DNA of 64,000 bases, taken from Pachypanchax playfairii. Taxonomy: Eukaryota; Chordata; Actinopteri; Cyprinodontiformes; Aplocheilidae. This document shows positions 22,632 to 33,900 of this stretch, piece by piece (the stretch's first letter is position 1; every line of letters begins with the position of its first letter). The notes beneath the pieces are model-generated. The model was not told the origin of the DNA. It made no database searches and saw only the letters and a list, made by a program, of their open reading frames with translations. The translations under genes and the position numbers were made by a program. The stretch covers positions 6,942,099 through 7,006,098 of the forward strand of contig SSNP01000001.1 in NCBI GenBank assembly GCA_006937955.1, read 5' to 3'.

Positions 22632-25155
22632 TATATTTTCTATAAAATATACAGATTTTAAATGATTGAGTTCAAATGAGTTAAAGTGAAAAAGATCAAT
22701 TTAAAGAACAGATTGTTGAAAAGAACTGATTTAAACACCTGAAGAGTTGATGTTCATCACAACGTGTTCCAGATGTTTTTGGGGATTTTTAAATGAAACA
22801 AATGCAGCGACTTCAGTTCAGGTTGGACTTGTAGGTTTATCTTTGGTTCCATTTTATTTTCTTATTCACATCTGGTTTGGGTTAGACTGTTCTTCATGAA
22901 TTTGAAGAGAACAGAAGCATTTCAGGAGCCAAGCAGAGGTCAGAGGTCAGTGCTCCCTCTGGCCCAGCTCCTGGATCCACCTCTGGACCGTCTACCCACA
23001 TCATCCACGTGTCAATATATTTTACAAGACAGATAAAGACTTCAGCACGTGTCCTTTAAGAAACGACCTTCAGGCTTTTCATCCATTCAGTCTGAATTTA
23101 TTTATTTCTCAGAACTGAATCACATCCAGGTTGTGAACCACCGCTGGGGTTTGTGTCGAGGTCATTAAAAACTGCCCAGAGGCGAAGCTTCTGTTTCCGT
23201 CCACGATCCCGACATAATGAATATATTATCACTTATTGACACAAACGTAACCACGTTTCACTCTGATGAGTTCGTGTTCCTGGAAAACTCAGTTCTGTGT
23301 GAGAGTTCTGAGTCTCGACCCAAGACACTCACCTCCACACGTGTGATGAAGTTCTTCCAGGAATGTAACCAGGTTGCATCAGTTTTACTCGGGATGTTTC
23401 AGCAGAGCCTGAGTGGATGTTTAGAATCATCTTGAACACGTCAGCGTCTCTTACGATCATTCAACTTCACATTTCATATAAATCATGTAAAAACATTCTA
23501 CGGATTCCAGAAACATCCCATTTAACAGCACGTGTTTGGTTAATGTGGACAAGTTTAATTAACAATCAACCAATCAGCTGCGTCCAGTCTGCACCATCAA
23601 ATCAACTCTAATAAAGTGGAAAACTGTAAATTTAATCAAATATTTGTTTGTTACTTCACAGATTTTTGTCTCACCTCATGCTTTAAAAGTTTTATATCAA
23701 ACCTATTGATGTTTCAGAATAAAACTTTCAGTAAAATAAGAAAAAGGATAGATTCTTCCAGGGACGTGTGTCATGTGTTTGGTTGGAGTTTCAGCTAGCT
23801 ACCGATTGGACCACAGGATGATTTGTGTCTTACATCACATGTTTGACATTAATACAATACAGTGAACCTGGTAAACTTGCTTTGATCTCTGTGTTTTTAC
23901 TTGACCTTGTGGTGAGTCCGTGTTTTTCTGTTCACACAGATTAAAATGAACTAATTTAACTTTACATTTGAATTTAAGTTCATTGTATTAAATAGATAAA
24001 CGTGTGTTGAAAAAACCATGTTTCAGGTCTAACCCTCTGGCCCCAGACCTCTGAAACAAGGTTTATGTTTACATTTAAAGAGCCAGTCGGTTTTTTAAAG
24101 AGCATCTTGCAGGTTAATCACAACTTTAAGAGACAAACACTCAATAAAACTGTCCAATTTAAAACTTTAACCACGCCCACTCAAACACCTGGTTCAACTA
24201 TAAACTACAGGAAAAGATTTGTGATTTCTGAATTGGTTTGGAAACATTTTTTCTTTGTAATCTAACAAATCCCTTGTTTCAGAATAAATTACAATCCTAC
24301 AAATGTTGGAAGGTTGTGTCCAAACTTTCTGTCAGACTGAACAAATGTCTTGATCATCAGCAGCGTTTTGAGTTTCTGATGAGTTTCAAACCTGTCTGAG
24401 CATGGACTGGAAATCCTACCAGCTGGTTGGAAAGTTGAACTTATTAAATAGAAAACTGTGTTTCAGAAATGTGACTGAAACTTTCTAACAGGCAGTTTTC
24501 TTCATGTCATCAGATTTAGTTTTATTTGTAGTGTTTCAAGCTGTTCTTTTACTCGTTCGTTGTGGTTTTTCCCACAGCGCTCGAACGCAGCAGTGCTCGT
24601 GCAGGAAAACACTTCCTCTGCATGTTGTGTTTGATGTCTGGAATTGACAGGTGGATAAAGTTTCTGTACAGCATCAAATGGAGATAATGAGAGAAAACAA
24701 CAGGCTGAAGTCATCCCTCCGCTTCTGGACTGCTGCTCAGTGTCATATGGGAACGATTTGTTGGTGAAAGACATCGACAGCTTCCTGATTGTCAGCTGCT
24801 TGTCTTTCCCTGTGACAGCAGCCTGTGTTGACTGTGGATTTTGGGACATTTGTGATCAGCATCTGCTGAGGCTGCTTGTCCTGGAACTCTGATTAATGAT
24901 TTTCCCTTTTTGTTACTTGTAAAAACCATGAAGGAAGTAAAATAATGACGGGATCCGTCAAACTAAATCCCTGTCCTGGATAAAAAAACTTTCATATAAA
25001 AAAACCCATCTGAATGTAGAAAGGATGTTAATTAACCACTCAATTAAAAATCCCCCTTAAGAGAGTCTCTCATTTGAAATGTTGCCAAAAATTCGTTTTT
25101 TCTCACCAAAAATATTGATAACTTGTAGCAGGTGACTCTGCAGGTGTTGGTGGAT
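22632..25155. other. Unannotated DNA
   Basis: No recognised gene. A 115-codon minus-strand frame (24502-24849) has no recognisable domain. Balanced, possibly conserved sequence lies around 24,500-24,850. No transposon ends seen. Confidence 0.55.
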
Positions 25156-25302
25156 CAGAGATGGACTAGAGACTGAGTCCAGAGACCTGGTGGACCGCTT
25201 CGTGTCCTGGTGTGGAAACAATCATCTCATCTTGAATGTGAACAAGACAAAGGAGATGATTGTGGATTTTAGGAGCAGCAACAAGCCAAAACCCAGAAGA
25301 CA
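25156..25302 (+). mobile_element. Rex1-like LINE fragment (reverse transcriptase)
   Basis: Translation of 25182-25290 gives RDLVDRFVSWCGNNHLILNV followed by NKTKEMIVDFRSSNKPKP. This is the stretch after the reverse-transcriptase catalytic box in teleost non-LTR elements, where a W-C-x-N-N-x-L-x-L-N-x-x-K-T-K-E-x-x-V-D-F-R pattern is conserved. It is only about 50 residues, with an in-frame stop at 25303, so it is a dead fragment. The clade (Rex1/Babar-like) is my best recognition; related LINE clades share the motif. Confidence 0.75.
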
Positions 25303-25585
25303 TTAATTCCTGGTTCATCCTGCTGCTCAGTTTCACTCTGTCTGGTTAATCGTCGCACCTTTTCCACATTAAGCTAATTGGCTCTCTCCTCTCATGCAGC
25401 TGGCATCACTTTCCTCTAGAATATCTTCGGTTCGTTGTCAGCTGGTACTTCACCAGTCCAGGATTTTTGCCTCTGGGTTTTTGTTGCTACGTCAGCTTTT
25501 TGTTTTTCTATATTAAAGTACGTATTTATCATATCTTTGAGTTCCTGAGTCTGCTAGAACTTGGGTTCACTCTCAGATACCCCAC
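25303..25585 (+). mobile_element. Possible retroelement 3' tail
   Basis: Follows the LINE fragment directly. It contains a T-rich stretch, ATTAAA near 25513, then a run GAGTTCCTGAGTCTGCTAGA and CTTGGGTTCAC. Endings of this style are common in fish retroelements, but I cannot assign a family, and the join to the upstream piece may be accidental. Confidence 0.25.
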
Positions 25586-28577
25586 ACATCATAAATATAC
25601 AAAATATTTTCTTAGCTTGGACGCAGCTTAAAACCAGATTGGAAATTAGTCCCACAGATGTGAGTATTAATGAAATTGATTTGATTAAAAAGAACATTTT
25701 TGGAACTTTGGTATTAAACTAGAATTTGAGACAGTTGGTTTCAGCTTTTCCTTTTCAATTAGAAGTTATTTTTCAGCTGATAAAGACCGTCATCTTTGAG
25801 CCTGATAATACATATTAATTCGGACCCTTTGGGCGCCTGGTCTGGCCCTTGATCCAGTTGTTCTGTAATCCATCCATGTATGGTGCATGAAACAGCCGAG
25901 CCACCAGGGTAGCAGGCTCATTCATTCCCATATTGGATCAACGTTTCACTGCAAACACATCTGTCACGTAAAGTTTGTGACCAACTGAAATAAACCACAG
26001 AGACAAAAACCCCAACTGCTGTAAATTGTTGATAAGGTGTGTCTGTGAAACAGCAATGGCACAAATTATTCAAATGACAAACCAAATCTGCCTGAAAAGA
26101 GTTCTATAATCTGTCAACAGCACATGAAAGATTGATGGGGTTTTTGTTGTTTCCAGCATCCCGGACCAGCAGGGGAGTGGGAAAAGAAAAGACCCAAGCA
26201 ATTCTTTTTGACAGTTAGTCATCATTCTCTCCTGCTTTCCATTTCTCTGTTTCCTGTTAATGTGAGGAATAATTACAATAAAGAGCAGCTCAGGTCGGCC
26301 TTGTTCTGCAGCTCGAAGGACTCCGAGGAGAGTCAGAGGATCTGATTTGATGTGATATGAGCTGAAGTTTGGCGGGTTTGATCACAACACGATTCAACAG
26401 TTTCTCACCTGATGTTCAGCTGTCAGACGCACAAACCTGGCATGCAATAACCTGTCAGTCAGAAAGCTGGAGAAAGTAAAAATATGGATTGCCTTTTTTT
26501 GCCTGTCAGTCTGCTCCCAGTCTCTCAGCATGACTGAGCGAATGTGTGTTAGTGTTTTAGTGTATTTGTGTATTTATTTATATCCTGCTGGTTATGTGGA
26601 CTCCTAGAAGAAGCTGCAGCATCTCACTGCAGGGACTGTCTATCTCCTCCGCTGAGATGAAATGTGTGAAAGATGCCATGCAGAGTCATTCTAACACGCT
26701 GCGCACATGAAAATGCAAATCAACTTCGATATTTCAGACTTTGTTGGATAAAAACCCCAAAATCTTGAACGATGGATCACATACTGAGATTAACAGTCGG
26801 CTGCCAAAAAGACAAAACAAACCTTTATCTTGTTTAATCCACAAATTTGCAACCTATAAGAGTCAAGTAATGAATAATTAAGAGCAACTATTCGTCTGAC
26901 CTAATTATCTTCTTCTTCAGCATGTGACAGTTTCTTTTTCCCAAAGTGTACAGTTGAATGCAGTCGGGATTATTTTCAGGATTATTTAGAGTTAATTGTT
27001 TGCTGTAATTATCAGATCTGAAGTTCTCCAGCAAAACTAAATCCATCATGAGGCAACCAGAGGCCTGAACCTCGATGCAGGGCTAGTGGCTTAGCGAGGA
27101 TCAGTTATGGGTTGAACGTATCACAGATCTGGTTCACTTTTACCTGGTAGACTGATGGAGGTTAGCTGTTGAACAGAAACCCAAACCCTACAAAAGTTAC
27201 TGAGTTTTTCAGATGGAAATACATGAATCACATTCCACAGTGTAGCAGTTGCACTGCTGCCCGATCAGCTGAAATTCTTCCTAACTAACTCTGTTCTGTT
27301 AATCTGTTTCACTGAAAGTCTTTTAACAGTCTGTTTTATTTGCACTGTTCATATAAACAGCTGCACAGTTAATTCGTTGTCATTTCTCAACTTGTTTTAC
27401 GCTTTGACTTTTTTTCCTTTCAGTGCACATCGCCACATATATGAATATCAAGCAGATCACCTGTTAGTCTGTTTACTGCTTAAAGATCATTGCTGCTGGT
27501 TTCTTGTTGGCGACACATGACTGATATGTTTTTGTAAAGTACATATCAGTCAGACTGCGTGTGTCTCAGCTGACTGAGCTGATAATTTCCATAAACAGTA
27601 TTTATGTAGCTTGTTGAAGCTTGTTGTCAATATTAATTTGAAACAACAGAGGCAGTAATCAACTTCAAATCTTCCTTCGATCGTTCAGTCAACAAAAATT
27701 TTTTGTGGAGAACCCCCCCCCATCTCCCATTTTTTAACATTTTCTTCAAATGCACCTCAGTAGAAATGACATTTTCAGGGTTCCTAGTGTTAATTAGTTT
27801 GATTAAACTTAAAGACAGAAGTGAAGACTCATATCTATCATGTTGTTTTTACCGCTGAGCTCGTTTGCAGCTCAGATATCATAAATGTTAAGAAATGCTC
27901 GCGTGTCAGAGCTGCTCCACTTCAACAGGAACATGAACACTGTCTGTATCACACCCCCTCTCTCAGCTCTCTGGATTTTCAGCAGGATTTGAGGTGAGAG
28001 TCGGCAGTGGAGTTGAGCTGTCTTGGGATTACCCCAGCTTGGGTTTTGGCTCTGCTTGAGAGGGAACCCTGGAGAGCTTCCTGGCTGTAGATGTGCTGAA
28101 GGGTGGTGGGGTGGGCGCGATAAAGCTTTTATACATCTGCCACCTCCTCCCTCAGGGCCAAGGGCCAGAAAGGTTAGCCTAGTTTCACCTTCATGATCAC
28201 ACTGCAGGAGTTCCAGTTAATTCTCATCAAATGAGATGATGCATCTGCTGCTTCTCCCATCTGAATTCCGTCTGTCCCACTTATCGATCGAACTGTTTAA
28301 TAATGCAGTAAGTCTATCCACCATTATTTAAACATATTTAATGAAAATTCTCTCATATTCACTGGAAAACAACAACTTTCTTTGTCTTTTTTCTGTTTAT
28401 ATATTACAATTAAGATAAATTGGATAAAATCTCTTGTTAAATTAAAAATATAAATAGGTAAAAACATCCCAGGAGTTGGTGTACCTACTCAGTTACATAT
28501 GATATGTTCTATGACCTTTTCCACATGAATCCACTTCAAAACATCTGAACACTACAACCTTTGTAGGATTGTCTGCA
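25586..28577. other. Unannotated DNA with enhancer-like blocks
   Basis: No gene recognised. About 26,140-26,700 and 27,960-28,270 are balanced, non-repetitive and rich in plausible factor-binding words, unlike the flanking AT-rich DNA. They may be conserved non-coding elements (inference). Confidence 0.45.
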
Positions 28578-28762
28578 GCACAGGTGTCAAACCGTCCTGC
28601 AGGTTTTATATGTTCCTCTGCTTCATCACACCTGGTTTGGATGAACAGGTCCTTCTGCTGAACTTGGCAACATGAAAAGAATCATTTGAATCAGGTGTGT
28701 TGGAACAGGAGCATCTAAGACATGCAGAGCAGTGCATCCTGGGAAGCAGAATCCCCGGTGTA
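28578..28762. mobile_element. Decayed hAT-type MITE
   Basis: Starts near CACAGGTGTCAAACC and ends near CCCCGGTGTAAA. Inside it keeps the landmarks of the MITE at 6905-7117: GAATCAGGTGTGTTGGAACA and CATCTAAGACATGCAG. Many substitutions and small gaps; no target duplication visible any more. An older copy of the same family. Confidence 0.75.
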
Positions 28763-28904
28763 AAGTGTCAAAAGGTAACACACTTAGTGCAGGTGAAGGT
28801 TCTCGGTCACAGAGATCCAAGTCAGTTCATAAGTTGTTGAGCGTCTGAGGAGCTTCATCATGTGAAACGGAATATTTAGTTGCCTTTTTGAACCCACTGG
28901 GACT

Positions 28905-29085
28905 TCTTGTCCTCAAGGGCTGCTATCCTGCTGGTTTGGATAAATAGGTCGTCAATACGTCTCTGCAGAACTTGTTGACAGGTTGAGGAAGTAAATAATT
29001 CCAATCAGGTGTGTTGGAACTGAAAAACATCTAAAACCTGCAGGATTGTGGCTCTCTGGAGTTCAGCATCTGGACACCTGTCCTT
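28905..29085. mobile_element. Third, more decayed hAT-type MITE
   Basis: Shares CAATCAGGTGTGTTGGAAC, CATCTAAAACCTGCAGGATT and a GGGCTGCTATCCTGC start region with the element at 6905-7117. The terminal bases are largely lost, so the edges are approximate. It lies only about 140 bp from the second copy. Confidence 0.7.
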
Positions 29086-30344
29086 TCAGTTTAATCTGCA
29101 TCAATGGGATTATCACAAGGATTATTATACGAGTGTCCTTTATTTGACCACAGAACTTTTCAGTTGGTTGCATGCTTTGACATTTCCCACGGTTGACCTA
29201 TCAGTTACCAGAGTCAGTTGGTACTTGGTCTCCTCGGTAACTGGTCTGAACTGAAAAGCTGCAGTTAACTCTGAACACAGACGACAGCACAGACCCGTTT
29301 CTGAGTTTAAAGGTTTTTATAAAACCGACTCACCTCCATTATTACTGATATATTTCCAAATGACACCAGCTGTTTACTCTGAAGGACAAAACCAACAACT
29401 CACTCAGAGTTTAAAAGAATTTAGCTGCATCTTTTCTAGTAGGATTGAATACAAAGTCTGATACCTGTGTTTATGTCTTTGTGTTGGATTCTGGGTCATT
29501 TTGACCTGTTTTCAGGATTAACTAATAGAAACCAGAACAGTTTTTAAAACTTTGGTGAAGATCATGTAAGAACATGTCATGCCAGGCAACATGAGGCGTT
29601 TGGGTCAGTTTGACCTGAGTCAGAACTAAAAGTGTTGGAAATAAAGGTGACATCAATTAAACCTGGTGAAAGGTTTGATTTGTGTACTTTCCTCCTTTCC
29701 TGTTGGTATTTGAATAGTAAATGGATTCCATTTACATCAACCTTTTTAAGTCTTGTTGACAACTGAAAGCACTACGAGACACTTCCATCCATTCACACAG
29801 CACTTCATGGCAGTTTTCCCTTTATAACCTGCATAATCACACCAATAAATGCATCATAGTTTGTTTTTTACCTTACAGGTAAATGTTGTATACAGACAAC
29901 CCCTCTTTGGTCCCACTCAGAACCAACATTAAGGCAGCAGCAACAGGAAAAACTCTACTAGTATTTAACATTTGAAAATCCTTGTGAACAGGGTTCATAA
30001 GGGAGAACCTTTCTGCCTGAGGGCAGCTGGAAGAAAAAGGAAACGGGGGGTAAAATATTAGCATATAGCAGCTTTTCTGTGGATAACGTTCAGTCCTTTA
30101 ACAGAACTGAGCTAGAAGCTGAATTACTGCTCGAGTCAGTTCAGAGGAGGTTTAAAACCTTCCAGGAACCATGACGAGTCGGTCCAGGACACGGACCCTT
30201 TCATGTTTGTTGCTTTATTTCAGCTGTTTTCTTGTTGTGTGAGTTTCCATGTTCAGTCTGACACACCAGATATGATCCATTTTAAGGTTCAGAGTAGAGA
30301 ATGTTGTTTTTAAAACACAAAGAACCAGACTGTCCTCCAAAGCA
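29086..30344. other. Unannotated DNA
   Basis: Only short chance frames. No repeats or genes recognised. Confidence 0.6.
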
Positions 30345-30900
30345 AAACGTACACAGTGGTCGTATGTCCAGTCATCAAATTACGACCAAGGGTGACGTAT
30401 TTAAAGCGACCTCTGGCGGTGGTTATGCTGACTGCAGTTTCTTGCTGGCAAAATGAGAGAAACATGGCGGCCTTCCCCTCAATTTTAGGCAGAAATTGTT
30501 CTATTTCAAAATAGACAGTGGCTTTAGACTTGTTTTGATAACATTTCTAGCGAGAAATATAAACTTTATTTTCATAATATTTGTTTGGTTTATGGAAACG
30601 GTACATAGTTTTTTCGTTTCAACGTACATTTTCTCAGGTTTGAGTGGTTACTAGCTTGTTGCTAGGGACGTCGGTGGAACAACGGGCTGGAAGAAAAGAG
30701 TCAAGCCGCAACCCAGCTCGACCTAACCCTAACCCTTTGTTAGCTCATTAAGGGCGGAAAGCAAGTTTTCTGTTGTTCTGTAAAAGTATCTGTTCCCATT
30801 TTACCGAAAGGGGGCGCTGAGGGTGGTAAAACAATAGAAAACGCTCCATGGGGTCGTATTCGAGTTCATGGACAAACGTCAACTATGGGCGTATGAGTTG
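30345..30900. repeat. Possible uncharacterised repeat element
   Basis: More GC-rich than its flanks. It has GTCGTAT-type words near both edges: GGTCGTATGTCCAG with TTACGACC at 30358-30387, and GGGTCGTATTCGAG with GGGCGTATGAG at about 30850-30896. The edge words are partly in inverted relation. An internal AACCCTAACCC and a CTCF-like word are present. The overall look is that of fish repeats I have seen but cannot name. Edges are guesses. Confidence 0.25.
30804..30820 (+). promoter_or_regulatory. CTCF-like motif
   Basis: CCGAAAGGGGGCGCTGA matches the 3' half of the CTCF core well and the 5' half less well. It lies inside the possible repeat at 30345-30900, so it may be repeat-borne. Confidence 0.35.
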
Positions 30901-33900
30901 GAGGACTTGTTGCAAAGAACACATGGAAGATTTGTTGAGGTATGAACACACAGTTTACAGCAGAGTTCCGTCATCTTCTCGTCATTTTTAAAGAGCAGCA
31001 GTCAAGTTCAGAGTTTCTGATCACTCACACAAACCAGACATCAGATTTCTTCTGCAGTTCCCTGCAAAACATTTCCTAAACTAACCAAAGTGTTAATTAA
31101 CTTAGTGTTAAATAATAAAGTTATTTTCTCTATAAAATGAGTGAACTTTCTGGATCTACACTTTCTTATAGTGTAAACTGTGTAAGAAAACAAACAATAA
31201 ACAAACAAAACCTCCTTTAGATGTAAGATCATCTAGTTCCTGAGTTAGTTTTAAATCTTCCTGTAAAAACAACCTTGCTACGTTCAGGTTATTGACCTCA
31301 TCATGTTGGATTTTAGAAGCATTTCCGATTCCTCTCCTACTTTGTTAACAGATGTATGAAGTCAGGAGAACATGTGACAGAGCTTCAGAACACGCCGCAG
31401 CGCGTTTCTAGTTGAGTGACAAAACGAACAGCATTGAAAATAACAGCACTTAGACTGAAACCAGAAGGAGGTTTTTACGTCACAATTCAATCAAAGAATG
31501 AAGACAAATTTTATAACAGGAAAAATTATATCTTACACAAAAAAACATGTTTTTAACACAAAAACTCCTGATTTAAAAACTTCACATAACTGAAATAAAA
31601 GGAAACGTATTTACTGTCTGTCTTTCATCTTACTATATTAAGTATTAAATGCCAAATATTCTGAATTTCTGCCCTGATGTTATTAATCTGACCTACATAC
31701 ACCACATAAAACAGAAGCAATCGTTAATGAATGAAAGACTAATGAAGGATTGATTTAGGAAACTTGTACAGGAGAAGAAGAAAGCATCAGGTGTAAGTTC
31801 ATCAAATTTCATGAACTGAAACTGTATTGTCAATATTCAGTGTAATTACTCCCTATGAGGAATATGTGTGTATCTTTTCCAAAGCAGAAAGTGGAAAAAA
31901 TTAATGTTTTTCTTTCAGTAATTATTTATAAGCCCCCTCCTGCCTCTCTGTTCTATTGTACAAGACTGACAGGGAAAATAAAGCGGCTGGTATTGTGATG
32001 CCTCGCCGTGTTTCCAGGCAAAGCCCGAATCTTTAGCAATTAGAGTCAAAACCAGAAGAAAAAAACCACATAATTGAAAACATAAAAAGATTCTTCAATT
32101 ATTTCTGGAAGAAAATGCATGAAATAGGTTGTGGAGGAAAGGCATTTTAATAATTTGCATCATTAGGCGTAAGGAAAGGCATGCTGTGCTGCGTTCACTG
32201 TCAGAGTTCCAATGTAAATTTGCCCGCTGCTCTGTGGGGAGCCACAGGAAACACCACCGGTTGTGTACATGTTTTTATCCACCTACTGCACCACATTACT
32301 GCTTCACAGCAAAGAAACATACAACTCAGAGGAAACAAAGAGTCTCCTCCTTTTTTTTTAGCGGAGCTTCCCAGTCGGCCCGAGGTAAACAACCATCCCC
32401 AGCTGTTCAGAATGCAGTTCATAAAACACAATCTTCCTGCCCTTCCATTGGCTGTATGAGCAAAGCATTCACCTGTGGCAGAAAACAAAATGACTGCCTG
32501 TACACAATCAGCCTGATGGAGACATAAGATTGTGTCTGCCTCCATAAACAGGGTACACTCACTGTGAAGGCAGAAGAAAAGCTGCAGATGAGTGACAGAG
32601 TTTATCAGACGAGCTGAGATTTTATAAACAAATAAAAAAAAACAGTGTTTTTTAGTCGAGCTTCTGACAGCTCTTTCTGTTTGGTGTGAGCAGAGACACA
32701 CTGGAGCAGCTCGGGTATGGCTGGAGACGCCTAACGTACACATTTATCTTACATTTACTGGAATCCTGTGTCACAGGTGACCTTTCACAGAAAGGAATAA
32801 TCAGCTTGTTTTTTACTCCTGGATTCAGCTGACATTTCCTCGTATCAGTCAGATAGCTTGTGGTATAAAGTTGAGGGAACATCTGCAGGAACCCTTTTCA
32901 CCGTTGTCGAGGATAAAAAATGAATAATAAATAGTTGGAGGAAACTGCAAAGCTTTTAATGTGCAAATACAAAAAGAACTGTGACCCGTCAGCAAACTTT
33001 CCCAGTTCACTGTAGATACATCATCATAACAATGTTTCTGTAAAACAAATAAAGACACAGGCAGACTTGTCTAACTTATTAACACACACGTTGGGTCGCA
33101 CCGACGAGAGGAAATGAGTAAAACAACAAACATGTTTGTTGAAGCTGCTCGTGGAGTCGGATGAAACATTTTCTATTGGAGCGTCGTCTTTTTATGTGAC
33201 CTGAAACACAGAAAATCTGAGAAAAAAAAAGTTTCTATCTGAAAGAAATAAATAAAACAGCAGCAGATTGTGAAGGTCTAACGTGTCTGTGGTGCTTTTA
33301 CTTTGTTACCAGAACTAAAATAGTTATTCAGTAACAAGCAACATAAGAAATAATTACTAAATAAACCAGTTGTGACATTCCAACTAGAAGTAAACACATA
33401 AAATACACAATAATGATGGAAATGTGTTTGTAATTTATAAAAGTTTATAAGATTATTAAAGTGAACCATTTTATTTTGACTTTATCATGTTTAACTTTTT
33501 GCCTCCTGGTTGCACGTTTAAACTTTTACACAGAGATTTTCTAAATTCTTGAATGTGTCACTGTTAAATAAGATGTGTAGCGATACGACTGAGGTCGATA
33601 CAAGTAACGTGACAGAGTAACAAAAAGACGACTGACTACATGTTTGGTTGAATTATAGAAGGAAGAAGACAAATTGTTAGAGGACAGGTGACCCAGATCG
33701 GGATTAACTGAACGAGTTTCAAGATGGACGTTCACGTTAGAATCGAACTCTTACATCATCCCAGATCTCTGAATTAAAACATCTCAGTAAAGCATCATGA
33801 TTTGTCTGTAAACTGAACAACTTCTGACCTCACTAAGCTGCAAACCTTTTCCTCTCCTGTTATTAAAAACTGTGTTTACAGGTAAATAAACAACAAATCA

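Noticed and set aside
30721..30736. AACCCTAACCC as an interstitial telomere
   Set aside because: Only about two and a half units; too short to mean a telomere fusion or insertion.
32201..32743. 180-codon Cys-rich minus-strand frame as a gene
   Set aside because: No cysteine spacing of a known family, no signal peptide that convinces, and it overlaps an open plus-strand frame. Kept only as a finding about the DNA block.
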